From Geosiphon pyriformis (lineage: Eukaryota; Glomeromycota; Glomeromycetes; Archaeosporales; Geosiphonaceae), in contig JAAOMT010000664.1 of NCBI GenBank assembly GCA_016748015.1, forward strand, positions 776,123 through 809,819: 33,697 bases of DNA, in the 5' to 3' direction. This document shows, piece by piece, positions 18,267 to 29,529 of the stretch. Both the position numbers and the translations under genes were made by a program. How positions within the stretch are numbered: the stretch's first letter is position 1; each line of letters opens with the position of its first letter. The notes under the pieces are model-generated. The model was not told where the DNA came from and did no database searches. It was given only the letters and a program-made list of their open reading frames with translations.

Positions 18267-18800
18267 ATGACCAATCTAGTTTGGAAGATTGCTACATGCA
18301 ATGTTAAAGGTATGATGAATTTAACTAAGCAGGAGAACATCATTCATTGGCATCTGAAATCTGTTAATCTGGTTTCTATTTTTACTGAGACCAAACTAAA
18401 ACTTAATACTGGGCCTTGGATTAAGAACAAGTTTGAAAGAGTTCAGATTTTTACTTCTGGCTCAAAAAAAAGCTTTTTTGGTGCAGGTGTGGCTATTTTA
18501 ATGTGCTGTTTTCTGGCTCAGCATGTTTCAAGGATTGAAAAGGTTTCTAGTTATGCTATTTCTGTTCATTTATTGTTCAAGAAAGTTATTGATTATGTTT
18601 TTTTAAGTAAGACTCTATTTTCTGCTATCACTGGGCATAAGATTGGCTTTGTGTTTGAATTTTTTGATACCAATCATAAAATAGTTGGGGTCTTAGTTAG
18701 ATTGAAAGATTTGGTGGATGCTTGGCTGACTGGTGTTCAAAAACAGACTAATAGAAACCATTGGAAATTCAAATTAAAGGATGTAGATGAGACAAAGTAG
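18267..18800 (+). pseudogene. LINE-B APE-type endonuclease with an internal deletion
   Basis: Open for 177 codons. It begins VWKIATCNVKGM (the N motif of APE endonucleases) and has TETKLK (catalytic Glu). It then passes after HLLFKKV directly to IDYVFLSKTL and FFDTNHKIVGV, which look like the C-terminal motifs; the usual SDH-type Asp is Asn. The domain is too short: the middle, including the expected G-D-F-N strand, appears to be deleted, near 18590. The enzyme nicks target DNA to prime reverse transcription. An Lys/Trp-rich linker to RT follows. The ATG at 18267 is the likely start; no ORF1 is visible upstream. Confidence 0.7.
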
Positions 18801-20330
18801 GGGCAATTTAAGGAACTTTCTTCTGCTCTTCTGTCTACATCTTTGGATTCTTTTATGGTCACAAGGAATAATGGAAATCTAAATGGAATGTGAGAAGTGT
18901 TGGAATATGCCATGTGTAATTTAGCTAATAAGACATTTTCTAAGTATTAGTTCAGTGAATTTGATTGTTCAAAAAACAAGCAATCTTCAAAGTTTTTCAG
19001 ATTGGAATTGTTGGTTGCTAAGTTGATAAAATGTTTGGGTTTGGGTCTAATGGATGAGTTTGATTGCCTTGTTTAGATTTGGGTGTCTTTTAATAATGCT
19101 GAGACTTCTAAAATCATTGTTTTATTTTGGAATAGACTTAAATCTGCTAATTTATGTGGTTACTTGTTAAAGGTCAAAAAAAGTTATCGGAAATCCAAGT
19201 TTTATGAAGCTGAGCTCACCAAAAGTAAGTTTATTAAAGATGCTATTAATAAGTAGATGAAGAGCTTCATTTCAGACAAAGGCAGTATAATCAGAAGTGT
19301 TTTGGAATGCCTATTTCACAAAGTTGTTCTGAACCATTTAGTAGTTAATAATGAGATAATTTTGGAGCTTGATGAGATTTAGTCTAAGGTAGATGAGATT
19401 ATAGTGAGTTGAACTTGTAAGTAGCAAGTTCCTTCTTTTGTGCCAGATTTGTGGGCTCGACAGTATGTCTTCTTGGCTTATATGAAAGATGATGCTTTTT
19501 CAAGTGTGATAAATGAGATTGGTTTGGATAAGTTCTCATTGGTAGTTGGTAAATTACTGGATGGCAAAGCAGCTGGCCTTTCTGATATAACAAATAAATT
19601 GTGGAAATACTGTAATAATAATATGCTGGTTTGTTTTTGGAGTCTGCTCAATTCTTGTTTATTGATTGGTGATGTTCCTAGTCTTTGAAAAAAAACTTGG
19701 GTTTCTATAATCTCCAAGCTCTATAATTGGAATGGAATCCTGACTAATACCAGGTCTATTGCTCTTTTAGAAACTATGAGAAAGATTCTTTTCAAGATTC
19801 TATCTGATTGGATCTCATTAATTTGCAGCATGTCTGATATTCTCCATGGTAATAATTTCTTTATTTTGAAAAATACCTCAATTCAATCTTCTGTGTTTGC
19901 TGTTAGTTTAGTAGTGGAAGATGCCTTGGAAAAGGGTTGAGAAATCTGGCTGGTTTTGTAGAACATACACAAGGCATATAATTCAGTCAAGTAGCATTAT
20001 CTGAGGTCTAGTTTAAAACACATCAAGATGTGTTGTAAGTTCATAAGATTTTTTGAGAACATTCATAAGAACAGAGTTAATAAAATAATAATAGATTTTG
20101 GTCTTTCGGATGGCTATATAGTTGGTAACAAGTTGGATTAGGGTGAAGTATTTTCACCTCTTCTCTGGAGAATTTTTTATGATCCTTTGTTGTGTAAAAT
20201 TAAAAGGCAAGAACAGCTGTGCAGTTATAAGATCAACTCCAAATTTGTGGTAAAAACTGGCAGAATTAAAAATTATAATAACAGGTCTTTTTTTTTGCAG
20301 CTGGTGCCTTTGTTGATGATATGATATAGG
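18801..20330 (+). pseudogene. LINE-B linker and reverse transcriptase
   Basis: Frame 0 continues with several TAG/TGA stops. RT blocks appear in order: DGKAAGLSDITNKLWK (about 19560), WVSIISKLYNW, NTRSIALLETMRKILFKIL, HGNNFFILKNTS, then a DIRKAYDS-like block that reads NIHKAYNSV (both acidic residues lost), and GEVFSPLLWRIFYDPLL. A poly-T run at about 20287-20296 shifts to frame 2, where AGAFVDDMI (FVDD at 20309-20320) gives the active-site box, followed by TAG 20327. Block order and the SPLLW motif identify a LINE RT, not a gypsy RT. The copy is inactive. Confidence 0.82.
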
Positions 20331-21200
20331 TAAGCAATAGTTAAGTTTCAACACAGTATATTTTGAATATTGCTAGTGAGTTTTATGAGCTTAATAATAT
20401 TTTGATTAACAATAACAAGACAGTTGTAATTCCTATTAACTAGAGAGTTCTAGAAGCTACTTTGTGTATTAGTGATTGACCTATCTATATGGCAAAAAAG
20501 GGTGAGACTTATAGATATCTGAGTATCTTTTTGTCCATGAAGGGCTTATTCAATTCAAGTTTTGCTAAGGCTTATGCAGATGTCAAATTTTTTTCAAATA
20601 TAGTTTTCAGGAAAGCCATATTAGACAAGCAGTTCTTTTATTTGGTTGTGGCAGTCCTTTAGCCTATTGTCAGTTATTATATGCAGTTCAGTTTCATTTT
20701 CAGAAGTGTGTGTCGGAAATAGGATGTTTTGTTAAGAAAGAGGCTTAAGTTTAAAACATTATTGCCTAGAGATTTTTCCAATAAAGCCTTGTGTTATTCT
20801 TCTTTTTATAATTTAAAATTTTTCAAGCAAGTACAAGCTGAGACTAAGATCATGTTGGTTATTGGGTTCTCTAATGCTTTTGGAATTCTTGGCTGTCTGT
20901 TTGTATATCATGCTTTGGACTTACAGATATTAGGATGGGTGTTATCCAATTTTTTGCATTGTCCAGTCAAATTGAAAGTCAATTCATTGAACAATTTTTT
21001 GGCAGGAATTGTGAGAATTTTTTTGGATGTGAATGTGTCTTTAGCCAATGACATACCTTGTGTATTTCATGGTTTTTGTTGCTATTCAATGTCTAAGATC
21101 TTGGAAACTGCTTTTTATTTTAATGTGATACCTTCTTTAAAGTGTTTTGGCATTGTCTTTGGTAATTGTTTGGTTACAAAACGTGGTATTGTCATGAATT
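20331..21200 (+). pseudogene. LINE-B thumb/connector region
   Basis: Frame 2 after the FVDD box, with early stops, then 157 open codons (20729-21199). It aligns along its length with LINE-A 15649-16270 (for example FSNIVFRKAILDKQFFYLV versus NIVFRKAITNKQFSYLV; LQILGW versus LQVFE-stop). This shows two copies of the same LINE family. A one-base shift in an A-run near 21203 moves the frame to 1 before RNase H. Confidence 0.75.
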
Positions 21201-21203
21201 GAA

Positions 21204-22200
21204 AACTTTTCATTGTTGGAAAGGATTAAGTCCTAAAGATCCAATACCAGTTTGGTTTAGTAAGGCCTTGGTATATATGAATAATTATCTGATAGAACCT
21301 GAAGACTGTTTAATTATTTTAGCTGGTTCTAGTTTTTTTTGTTCAAATGAGTTTGTAGAGGTTTGTGAAAGCTTGTATGGGATTTGGACTGGGAAATTAA
21401 ATGTCTTTACTGATGGCTCTTTGTGTAATCTGAGTATAAAGGAGGTGGTTTGTGGTGCAGTGGCTTATTTTTTTGAGATTGATATGGGTATAGATGTTAG
21501 CATACAGAGTGTGTTATCTTCTACATTGGCAGAATTGCAGGCAATTGCCTTAGCTTTGGAGTGTGTTTTCTCATATTGTTTAGTTATCTTACACACAGAT
21601 AGCCAGGCAGCTTTGGCTGTGTGTCTATCAGAGTGTAAGCTGAGTTGGCCTAATGTTCGGAATCAGTGTTGAGTGGAATAGTGTTATATAGTTAATTTGA
21701 TCAAATCAAAAGACATTTCAGTGAGATGAGTGAAAGTAAAGAGACATTCAGATGTTATTGGTAATAATCATGCAGATGCTCTGGCTCATGCTGCGTTGCA
21801 TTTATGTTTGACTCTTCCAGTTGAAATAGATAAAAGGTTTCTTATGGCTGATGGCCTTGCTGTTTCATATAATGCTCACCATTTTATTCACAATATTTAC
21901 CATACTATGAGTCGGGCTTTATGGAAGACAGGCTTTAGTGTGAGTGTTGTTAACAGTTCAATAATTCAGTCTATTGATTAAGAGTGCACTGTCTCTGTCT
22001 GGCATCCAGATTCTCATATATTGACAGGTTTTACTAGTAAAAAGTTGGCTGCTCTGCATACTTATTTGATAAAAGCTGTTTACAAGAAATTGCCAGTGGT
22101 TGTTTACAAGAGATTGTACAATCATGAATATCTTAATGTTTTGTGTTTGTTGTGTGATGAAGTAGAGTTTTCTGACCATGTTTTACTTGCTCTGTGAATG
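21204..22200 (+). pseudogene. LINE-B RNase H and C-terminal region
   Basis: Frame 1. RNase H motifs are VFTDGSL (D), LAELQAIALAL (E), LHTDSQAAL (D) and VKVKRHSDVIGNNHADALA (H and D), so all four acidic residues are intact, unlike LINE-A. TGA 21670, TAG and TGA around 21678-21727 interrupt the part between the third and fourth motifs; the last sits where a Trp precedes VKVK in this family. The C-terminal WHPDSH and CLLCDEVEFSDH segments follow (a possible C-x2-C-x~8-H site). RNase H in LINEs removes RNA from the hybrid. Confidence 0.82.
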
Positions 22201-22625
22201 TTTTGGTGCATTCTGAGATTATTTCCAGTTATATTGGTTTGTGATCATCTTTGGCAGATAATGACATTTCAGCTTTATCTCTAATATTGCAGACTCTTTT
22301 CCAGGTCTTTGACACTGGTGTGTATGCAGTATTATGCAAAGATTTTGTTTTCAGAGATTGAGTCAAGGAGGCCATTTCCATTTTTAATAACAAAAAGAAA
22401 GCTGTATTAATAGAGATGAATTTTGTTTGCCATCTGGCTAAGGACCATTAAAGTAGATCATGATTGCTGAGAGCTAAATTTAGGGTGGAAATAGAGGAGC
22501 ATGGCTTGGTTTGTAATATGAGTGGGGTTTTTGCTCCTTTGCATAGGTTGCTTAGCTAACTGTTTGAGGGTGTAGTTCACTTGTTTGGTGTTGTTGAGTC
22601 TTTTGCTATTAGTTTTAATCTGTGG
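22201..22625 (+). other. LINE-B 3' end, interrupted by element 3
   Basis: No useful open frame. It remains similar to the LINE-A tail and is cut at 22625 by the start of element 3's 5' LTR. The 3' terminus of LINE-B is not found elsewhere in the window. Confidence 0.6.
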
Positions 22626-23393
22626 TGTTATTCATAAAAAAGAAAACAGATATAGAAAATAGTAGACCAATAGAAGAGTAGTAGTTAGCATGTGAGCATA
22701 TTGCTTAGCAATGTAAGCATTGCTCAAAAAATCATAGCATATCATTCAGAAATGTAAGTAATCTTGTAGAACATAAATTATGTATATATAGCAGTAGTAT
22801 TAAAAAAAAAGACAGACTTCTTAGTTTAGATTTAATCTAAACAATCTTCTACATCAAAAATATCAATAAATAATTATTTAATATCTCCAATCCACTTTCC
22901 ACTATCAACACTTCATGTTGATAATAATTGATACTTAATCACACTGGAACAATAGCTCTTGATTACAGCTATTGATAGAATACTAATTTGTAATCTCTTT
23001 GGCTTAATTTTATTATCTTTTCTTTATTTTTTTTATTTTTTTATTTTATTGTGTTTACTAATTGATTAAGCACTGAATTATTGATGTCAAGGATAGCCTG
23101 GTAAAAGACCCCAAAGGAAGAGTATAAGAATTGAGAATTTAAAGATAGCTTACCAGAAGGGCATCTCTGCCAAGATTACTAGCCACCACACTAAGAAAAA
23201 AATTTGACAGAATTGCAATTCTAGAAGGCTACTGAGAAAACAACTATTGAATCTCTGTCTATTATACAAAGAATTCTAATTCAAAACCTTCAAATACAAT
23301 TAACATACTGATACTACCAATATTAGCAAGCTATTGAGCACCAAGTTACAGATTTGTTATTTGATTTAAGACCTCAAATAATCACTTGTAACA
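22626..23393 (+). repeat. 768-bp 5' LTR of element 3
   Basis: Starts TGTTAT (TGTTAC with one change) and ends TTGTAACA just before a primer-binding site. It contains ATTGCTTAGCAAT-type U3 repeats (about 22695-22770), TATATATAG at 22783-22791, and three hairpins: 22825-22841, 22903-22923 and 22950-22974. A T-rich tract follows (about 23007-23050). It pairs with the LTR at 31613-32364, which is similar but carries an expanded U3 repeat. Confidence 0.88.
22825..22841 (+). promoter_or_regulatory. Conserved hairpin near the predicted transcript 5' end
   Basis: TTTAGATTTAATCTAAA, a perfect 7-bp stem with a 3-base loop, about 40 bp downstream of the TATA box. The stem is kept at 31877-31893, at 32656-32672 (last pair wobble) and on the minus strand at 15325-15341. 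Its placement suggests an RNA structure in R; function is inferred. Confidence 0.65.
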
Positions 23394-23395
23394 TT

Positions 23396-23438
23396 TGGTG
23401 CTCTCTGTGAGGTATAATTTTACAGAGAACCAGCACCA
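23396..23438 (+). promoter_or_regulatory. Element 3 primer-binding site with complementary downstream arm
   Basis: TGGTGC (23396-23401) pairs with GCACCA (23433-23438), and TCTCTGT (23402-23408) pairs with ACAGAGA (23422-23428), leaving a 4-base bulge (ACCA) on one side and a 13-base loop. The first arm is the primer-binding site. The second arm reads like the 3' end of the primer itself, ending CCA opposite TGG. Confidence 0.75.
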
Positions 23439-23456
23439 ACACACAACAATCCAAAA

Positions 23457-25150
23457 ATGGCAAAACCAGAAAGAATAAGGACAAACCATTTAGGATTTGC
23501 CAAATCCTTGTTTTAACACTATTGTTAACACTTAGGATTAACTAACAATCACCTATCAGCAGAATCAGCTTTCAATTTCTACATCAATGAGAGAATTTCA
23601 TATTTGCTAAAAGTATCAATAGAAACTAATTCAGCCAGAGAAAATTTCTACAACAAATTAATCCAAAACACCAGTCTACCAACAAATTATAATTTCACAG
23701 CAATCTTCACTGAAATTAATAAAGAAATTGAAATTCACACTCAACAAAGATACCCAATTACCTATGCAAATAAAGGCAAAGGAAAACTCCAAACATTAGC
23801 AGTAATATCACAAAGAATACAACCACCTACTTGGAAGAAAACAAGAGTAGAATCACCAACCAATTCATTATACTATTATATACCTGGAAGTGCTATTAAC
23901 ATCTTATCAACAGGCATGTCCACATCCCATACGACATCAACATTTAGATAACTCTCATTTCAAAGTAAACAAAAAAAAGCAGAATTACTAAGAACTTATG
24001 GCAATTACTTTGAAGAATTTAAATTGCAATCTCCAACACCATTAGGATTTTTATCACCACCACTTTCACCAGATTTTGGAATTGCAAGTTCTTGGGAGAT
24101 AATAGAATCAGAAAAAGAAGAAGACGACAATCAAGAATTTAATTACCAAAACTTGATTGTTGAAAATCTGAAAATTAAAACCCCAAATCTCCAAACTTCT
24201 CAAAATCAGAACAATTCAAACCCTAACATTAATAATCAACAATACTTATTTCCAGTGATCATCATCAACCCATCACCAGCTGCCATACAACAACAGCCAC
24301 TGTTACAACCTCAAATTTAGTTACTATTTTAACACTAACAACAACTAAACTTGGATCTAATGACTTATATCCCAATAGCAAAACTCAAAAAATTTATGGA
24401 AGAAGAAGACAATGCCCAAATATGGCTCAATGACATTGAAAAAACCATCATGGCCAATGGATGGAATGATGTGAGAGCACTACAAACCATTTCATATTTT
24501 CTCCAGAATACCACCAATTCTTGGTATCAAAGCTTGGCTAATAAATCCCAAGATTTCAATACATTTAAGCTTGCATTCCTACAATATTTCAGCAATAATA
24601 ATAGCATTAACCAATTGGCCAACACTTTTATTACCATTAAGCAAGGAGAAAATAAAGCAGTTACCACTTACTTAAGATGCATCCACAGAAATCTGTGCCA
24701 AATTCAGACAATACAGACTGATTATTTTACAGCATCACAAATCCTAAACCAATTCATTAGAAGTCTGTCCAGTAGCATTTTCCAATGTGTATGTCTAATG
24801 CATTCAACAGACCTTCAAGCCACAATTACAAATGCCAGAGATTTTGAAACAACTGAACTCAAAGCCAACCATGCCCAAGCCATAAATCTAGTGATGAACA
24901 GATCATCTGACTTGAATTCCAAATTAAAGCAATTCAGTAAATCAATTAATCAGAAATTAGAAGGATACTTAGTTAATACCAATAAAGCCATTTATTAATC
25001 TCAACAATCAGAAAAACAGAAATTGCTTCCAAATTTAGCTGTGTCCAACATCATTCTTGACCAATCAACAGTGGCAACAGGAAATATGTGTATGCCATTA
25101 TTGTGATAAACAAGGACATTTGCAATTTGAATGTTGCAAAAAAATAAGTA
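23457..25150 (+). pseudogene. gag: Element 3 gag
   Basis: ATG at 23457, then frame 0 through an N-terminal domain, an acidic Asn/Gln-rich linker (24024-24320) and a capsid region (24351-24998) with SWYQSL, FKLAFLQYFSNNN and QILNQFIRSLSSSIFQ. A frameshift near 25000-25090 leads to a CCHC knuckle in frame 1 (CHYCDKQGHLQFEC, from 25093). Early TAA/TAG codons and TAGs after 24300 break it. It is the most complete gag of the elements 3/4/5 subgroup and shows the layout that elements 4 and 5 lack. Confidence 0.82.
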
Positions 25151-25604
25151 ACCTAAGATCAGTTAATTAGTATCAAAACTCTGATCACCAACTACAAACT
25201 TAGAATTATGTTAATAATCAATTACCAAAACAATACTAATCTCAATTACATTACTCTCTAGTGATACAGCTGATTTATCAAACCTTAATGACACAGCAAT
25301 TATATTCACCTCCAGTATATTACCAACAGCATTTATAATCTATCAACCACTGTAGTCACAAGTAATGTATCAAACACCAGCAATCTCAACTCTAAACTTA
25401 GCTCAGATAACATCAGAAAATTCCAGATTCAAAGTTATTCAAAACTGGAGATCAGCAATGGTTGTTTACCAACCAATCTCCAGCTCTTCAAACCAGCCAT
25501 CAAAATCACACTAGTGGAATTCAGAAACTGAGTATACCCAAAACCCAAGTTTTCAGAACTATTTAAGTCTTTTAGTAACCCCAAAAGACACTTCATTCAA
25601 CAAC
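25151..25604 (+). pseudogene. Element 3 gag-protease linker, stop-riddled
   Basis: Tyr/Gln/Asn-rich and full of TAA and TAG codons. It corresponds in position to the Gln/Pro-rich linker of elements 1 and 2. I see no domain in it. Confidence 0.45.
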
Positions 25605-26200
25605 ATGAAACTCAACCAAAAACAACCACTTATCAGCAACATACCTTTAGCCACTATTACCAATGACAAATTACTTACAGTTATTTTTCCATTCGAATTT
25701 GAGGAACTGATATCTATGTTCTTATTCAGTAGAGCCATACTTAAAAAAAAACCAATTACCACCATGTACACTGATGCCAAAGTTGATGGCCATTCTATTA
25801 AGCTTATTCTTAATAATGGGTCAGTAGACAGCATTATTATATGACAACTTATGAACCAATTAAGTCATTGGGTTGATCATGCTGCCAGTGCCAAAATCAT
25901 AACTGCTGATAGAGCAACCAAAACTCTAATTGGTGAAATAGATAACCTCCTATTTAAAATCAATAGTCTCATAATATCAATCAAAGTATTAGTAATAGAA
26001 GCAACTTAGTACCAAGCTCTTATTGAGAATGACTGGCTGTACAAAACCAATGCTGTGCTCAATTAGAACACCTAAGAACTGCAGCTCAGCCAGAATGGCC
26101 ACTACACATGCATGTCAACCATTTATGGTCACTTCAAGACCACTATCAATGACAAGCCACTTATTGAACTAGAAGAAGAAGAAAAAAAATTTATCTGAGA
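25605..26200 (+). pseudogene. pol: Element 3 aspartic protease region
   Basis: Frame 0. IFPFEFEE, then LILNNGS in place of LILDSGS: the catalytic Asp codon at 25812 is AAT (Asn). ITAD, VLVIEAT and ALIENDWL follow as in the other copies. Several TGA/TAG stops after 25842. Inactive by the loss of the catalytic Asp alone. Confidence 0.78.
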
Positions 26201-27060
26201 AGTATACCAAGTTTCCTGGGTCGACACCAAACACAATGAACTACCACCAGTACTTTCCTGGAATAACAAAGAAAAAAGAAAAAAAGAAGACACACCAGAA
26301 GAAAATGCTACTACAGAAAAAATAACTAGTGGCTGGGAAAAGAAATACTCATGTAAGCCCATAAAAGAGCTGTCATATATACTCCTTAAATACAAAGACT
26401 GTAAAAAGAAACTTTCTTTTATGAAAGCTTGAATAGCCTTTAACAAAAACTACTGAACCAAAACTCACTATTACTGCAAGCCATGTCATAGAGAATGTTA
26501 TAGTTACCCAAAAAAACAGAGAAAGTGGAACAATAAATCATGTTTTGCTTGTAGTAAATAGTTACTCAATAAAGGAATGTGGAATGACATTTCTGGTTGA
26601 AGAGGAACGTGTGACACTTTGTGCCAGTACACAATCCTTATAAGTAACTGGGTCAATTGTAGCACTCCCATTATTGCAGTCTAGCACTAAGCAATAACTT
26701 ACTTGGATGGCTATCCACATGATGAAAACAAAATTTGGAGAATAGTGAATGCCAAAGTCAAAGAAGTTACACTCAGCAAAATCCTAAAAATTAAGAATAA
26801 TCCTCCAGAACCAGTTGACATTGTTCTCATTTCAAACTCAAATGCTTTTTTCGATATAGAGACAGGCCCAGAGGAGTTTTATGAGCACTACCAAAATTTG
26901 GCAGCAACAAAAGAAGAGCAAAAACAGCATTTGGAAGAAATAAATATCTGATTATGTAATTACTGTTTGATTCTATGTGACTTTTAGTACTGTAATAAGT
27001 GTGACCTTATTTACAATCCACCACCATGCATAATCTACACAATTCTGAAAAAAGAAGAAC
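26201..27060 (+). pseudogene. Element 3 cysteine-rich / helical / cysteine-rich region
   Basis: Frame 0. YQVSWVD, then a CKDC-like pair with the first Cys lost (KYKDC), YYCKPCHREC, KWNNKSCFAC, MWNDISG, CDTLCQY, and a helical part that includes YPHDENK and EEFYEHYQN. Cluster II reads LCNYCLILCDF-stop-YCNKC. Despite heavy decay most Cys positions match elements 1 and 2. It gives TGG at the codon that is TAG 4118 in element 1 and TGA 11210 in element 2. Confidence 0.65.
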
Positions 27061-27687
27061 CAATTAGCAGCTGCACATCAGAATTAGAATTAGCTTTCAA
27101 TCTTGATTCAAACTCCAACAACAATAACAACAAAAACAGCAGTTTCAGTTTCACTCAAAATAGCAACAAAAATACCAATAATCCAGACTCCAATTCAAAC
27201 CCCAAAATATATATTGTGCTTTTTGATCTCTCCAAGAAACAGGAACTTAAATAGTACAGTAACAACAATAAAGGTATTATGCCAGAATATATACATAATA
27301 CTGATGTAGAATTTGATCTAAGATATTCAGAAAAAGATGCTCTCAAATTGGAACCACATTTGTGCACTTGCATTGATCTGAAAATAATACTGGAAATTCC
27401 AGCAACAACAATGATTTAATTAACATCTAGGAATAGTCTAGCAAAAAAGAAAATTAACATCAAAGAAGGAATAATTGATGTAGAATATGTAGGAAATATT
27501 ATTGTAATGCTACAAAATAACTCAAAAAAAGCCTATAGAACCAAATAAAAAAATAGCACAGACAATATTCCTGTCTTTGGTTAAAATAACCTAATTAGTA
27601 TTAGTAAGAAACAGAAAAGAATTAAGAATTACAGCAAGAGGAATACAGAGATTTGGATCCACAAATAAAATAGATATATCAGTCAAT
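27061..27687 (+). pseudogene. Element 3 dUTPase with one frameshift
   Basis: After an Asn/Ser-rich linker, motifs appear in order: VEFDLRY (I), TSRNSLAKKK (II), GIIDVEYVGNI (III) in frame 0, then a shift near 27545 into frame 1 for KIAQTIFLSLVK (IV) and RGIQRFGSTNK (V). Motif III Asp and most of motif V survive. TAA at 27417 also interrupts it. Clearly homologous to 4544-5083. Confidence 0.8.
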
Positions 27688-28140
27688 ATGGCAAAAAAAG
27701 AGATTATTGACAAGAAAAAAATTGTCTCCACTTGTCAACCAATTTCTATTCCACCATATGACCAGTACATGTTAGCTATAAAGAGAAAAGTGAAGGATCA
27801 GGTACAGATTTTTGAAGGAGAAGCAACATTTTGTAAATCAGAAAAAATTGGATTAGTCAATTTACACATACTAGTCAAAAATCACAGACATATTAAAATT
27901 CCCATCTACAATTATACAGAAAACATTATTAAGATACCAGAAAGAACTATTATTGGCTATTTAACTACTGAAATTGAAGACCAACTACCAAACACCATTC
28001 CAGACTTTCCACAACTATGTGGATATGTGGATATTACATCACAAACAATATATAGGCAAGAGGAATGTTATCTGTTCTAACCAAAACAATTGGAACAGAT
28101 GAACTTGGGAAACTTAGACTCACTTCAATGAATGCAACTC
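27688..28140 (+). pseudogene. pol: Element 3 connector
   Basis: 130 open codons in frame 1 ending at TAA 28078, with beta-strand-like alternation (ISIPPYDQYM, LVNLHILVKNHRHIKIPIYN), RTIIGYLTTEI and TIPDFPQLCG. It corresponds to 5084-5662. That this stretch stays open when flanking domains are full of stops is notable but may be chance. Confidence 0.6.
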
Positions 28141-29499
28141 AAGATATTACTCAACAATTTCAATAACATCTTTGCCAACAAAAATAAATTTGGCAGAACA
28201 GACATAATTTAACACCAGATCAAAACTGGAGATACAATGCCAATCAAACAAAGAGCATACAGAGTACTACCAGCCAGCCATGAAATCATTTGTCAAAAAA
28301 TCAATCGGATGCTTGACAATAAGCTAATTCAGCCATTAATGAGCCTATAGTCATCACTAGTAATACTAATCTATAAGAAAAATAGAAAAATCCACTTTTG
28401 TGTGGACTACTAGAAACTGAATAGAGTAACAAAAGAAAATAGTTACTTGACTTCAAAGATCCAAAAACTGTTTAACACATTTGGAGGAAAAAAATGGTTC
28501 TCAACTTTGGACTTAGACAGCAATTACTGGCAAGTAGCCATAAAACCAGAAGATAAAAAGAAGACAGCTTTTATGACTCAAGAAAAAAATTTTGAATTTA
28601 AAGTGATGTCATTTGGTTTGATAAATGCTTCCGCCATATTTCAATAACTTATGGAAATTGTTTATACTGAACTACTGTGAAAATCAGTAGTTGTTTACTT
28701 AGATAACACTAATGTGTTCTTTAAGATATTTGATGACCATCTATATCATCTTCAACAAGTGTTTAAAAAGTTGAAAAAAACAGGATTGAAATTAAATGCA
28801 ACCAAGTGCTTTTTCAACAAGACAGAGTTGAAATTCTTGGGATATGTCATAAGCAAAGATGACATTAAAACAGATTTGGATAAAATTGCAATAGTAAAAA
28901 ACTTTTTAGTACCAACCAATTTGATAGAACTGAGAGCATTTTTGGGATTCACAGGCTATTATTGCTGCTTTATCAAGAACTTTTCTAAACTGGCTTAGCC
29001 ACTTTACCAGCTACAAACCAAGAATGTAAAATACAAATAAACAGAAGCTCAACAAAAAGCTTTCAACATATTAAGAAGAAAGTTTATTCAAGCTCTAATG
29101 TTGATGTATTCAGATCACAGCAAACTATTCATCATTATTACCGATCCATTAAGTTAAGCATTGGGAGCAGTATTATCACAAAAAATACCAGATAAAAGAG
29201 AACATCCAATAGTTTATGCCAGCAGAAGCTTAAATCCAGCTAAAAAGAACTATGGAACTCCAGCACTAGAACACTTAGCTATTTATTGGGCTGTTATCAA
29301 ATGAAAAAAATACTTGAATCAAAAGTTTAAGGTGTACACTGATCACAAAAGATTGATTTTAATTCAGAAGCAAGAATTCAAAGATGATTACCATACCAGA
29401 TGGAAAATAGAACTTTCATCATTTAATTATACAGTACATTACAAAAAAAGAAAAGAAAATAGAAATGTTAACAGTTTGTCAAGAATAAGACATATTTAA
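28141..29499 (+). pseudogene. pol: Element 3 reverse transcriptase and RNase H
   Basis: Frame 1. FCVDY, TLDLDSNYWQVAIKPEDKKKTAF, FEFKVMSFGL, and YLDN at 28696-28707, where the second Asp of YxDD is AAC (Asn). RNase H has TDPLS, LEHLA, YTDHKRL and NVNSLSR (last Asp changed to Asn). Stops include TAG for the Trp of SPW (about 28350), TAA at 28645, TGA 28678 (TGG in element 1), and others after 28990. It ends at TAA 29497 after SRIRHI, as in the other copies. Confidence 0.87.
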
Positions 29500-29529
29500 A
29501 AACATTTCAACCCAAAAATATAACAAAAA

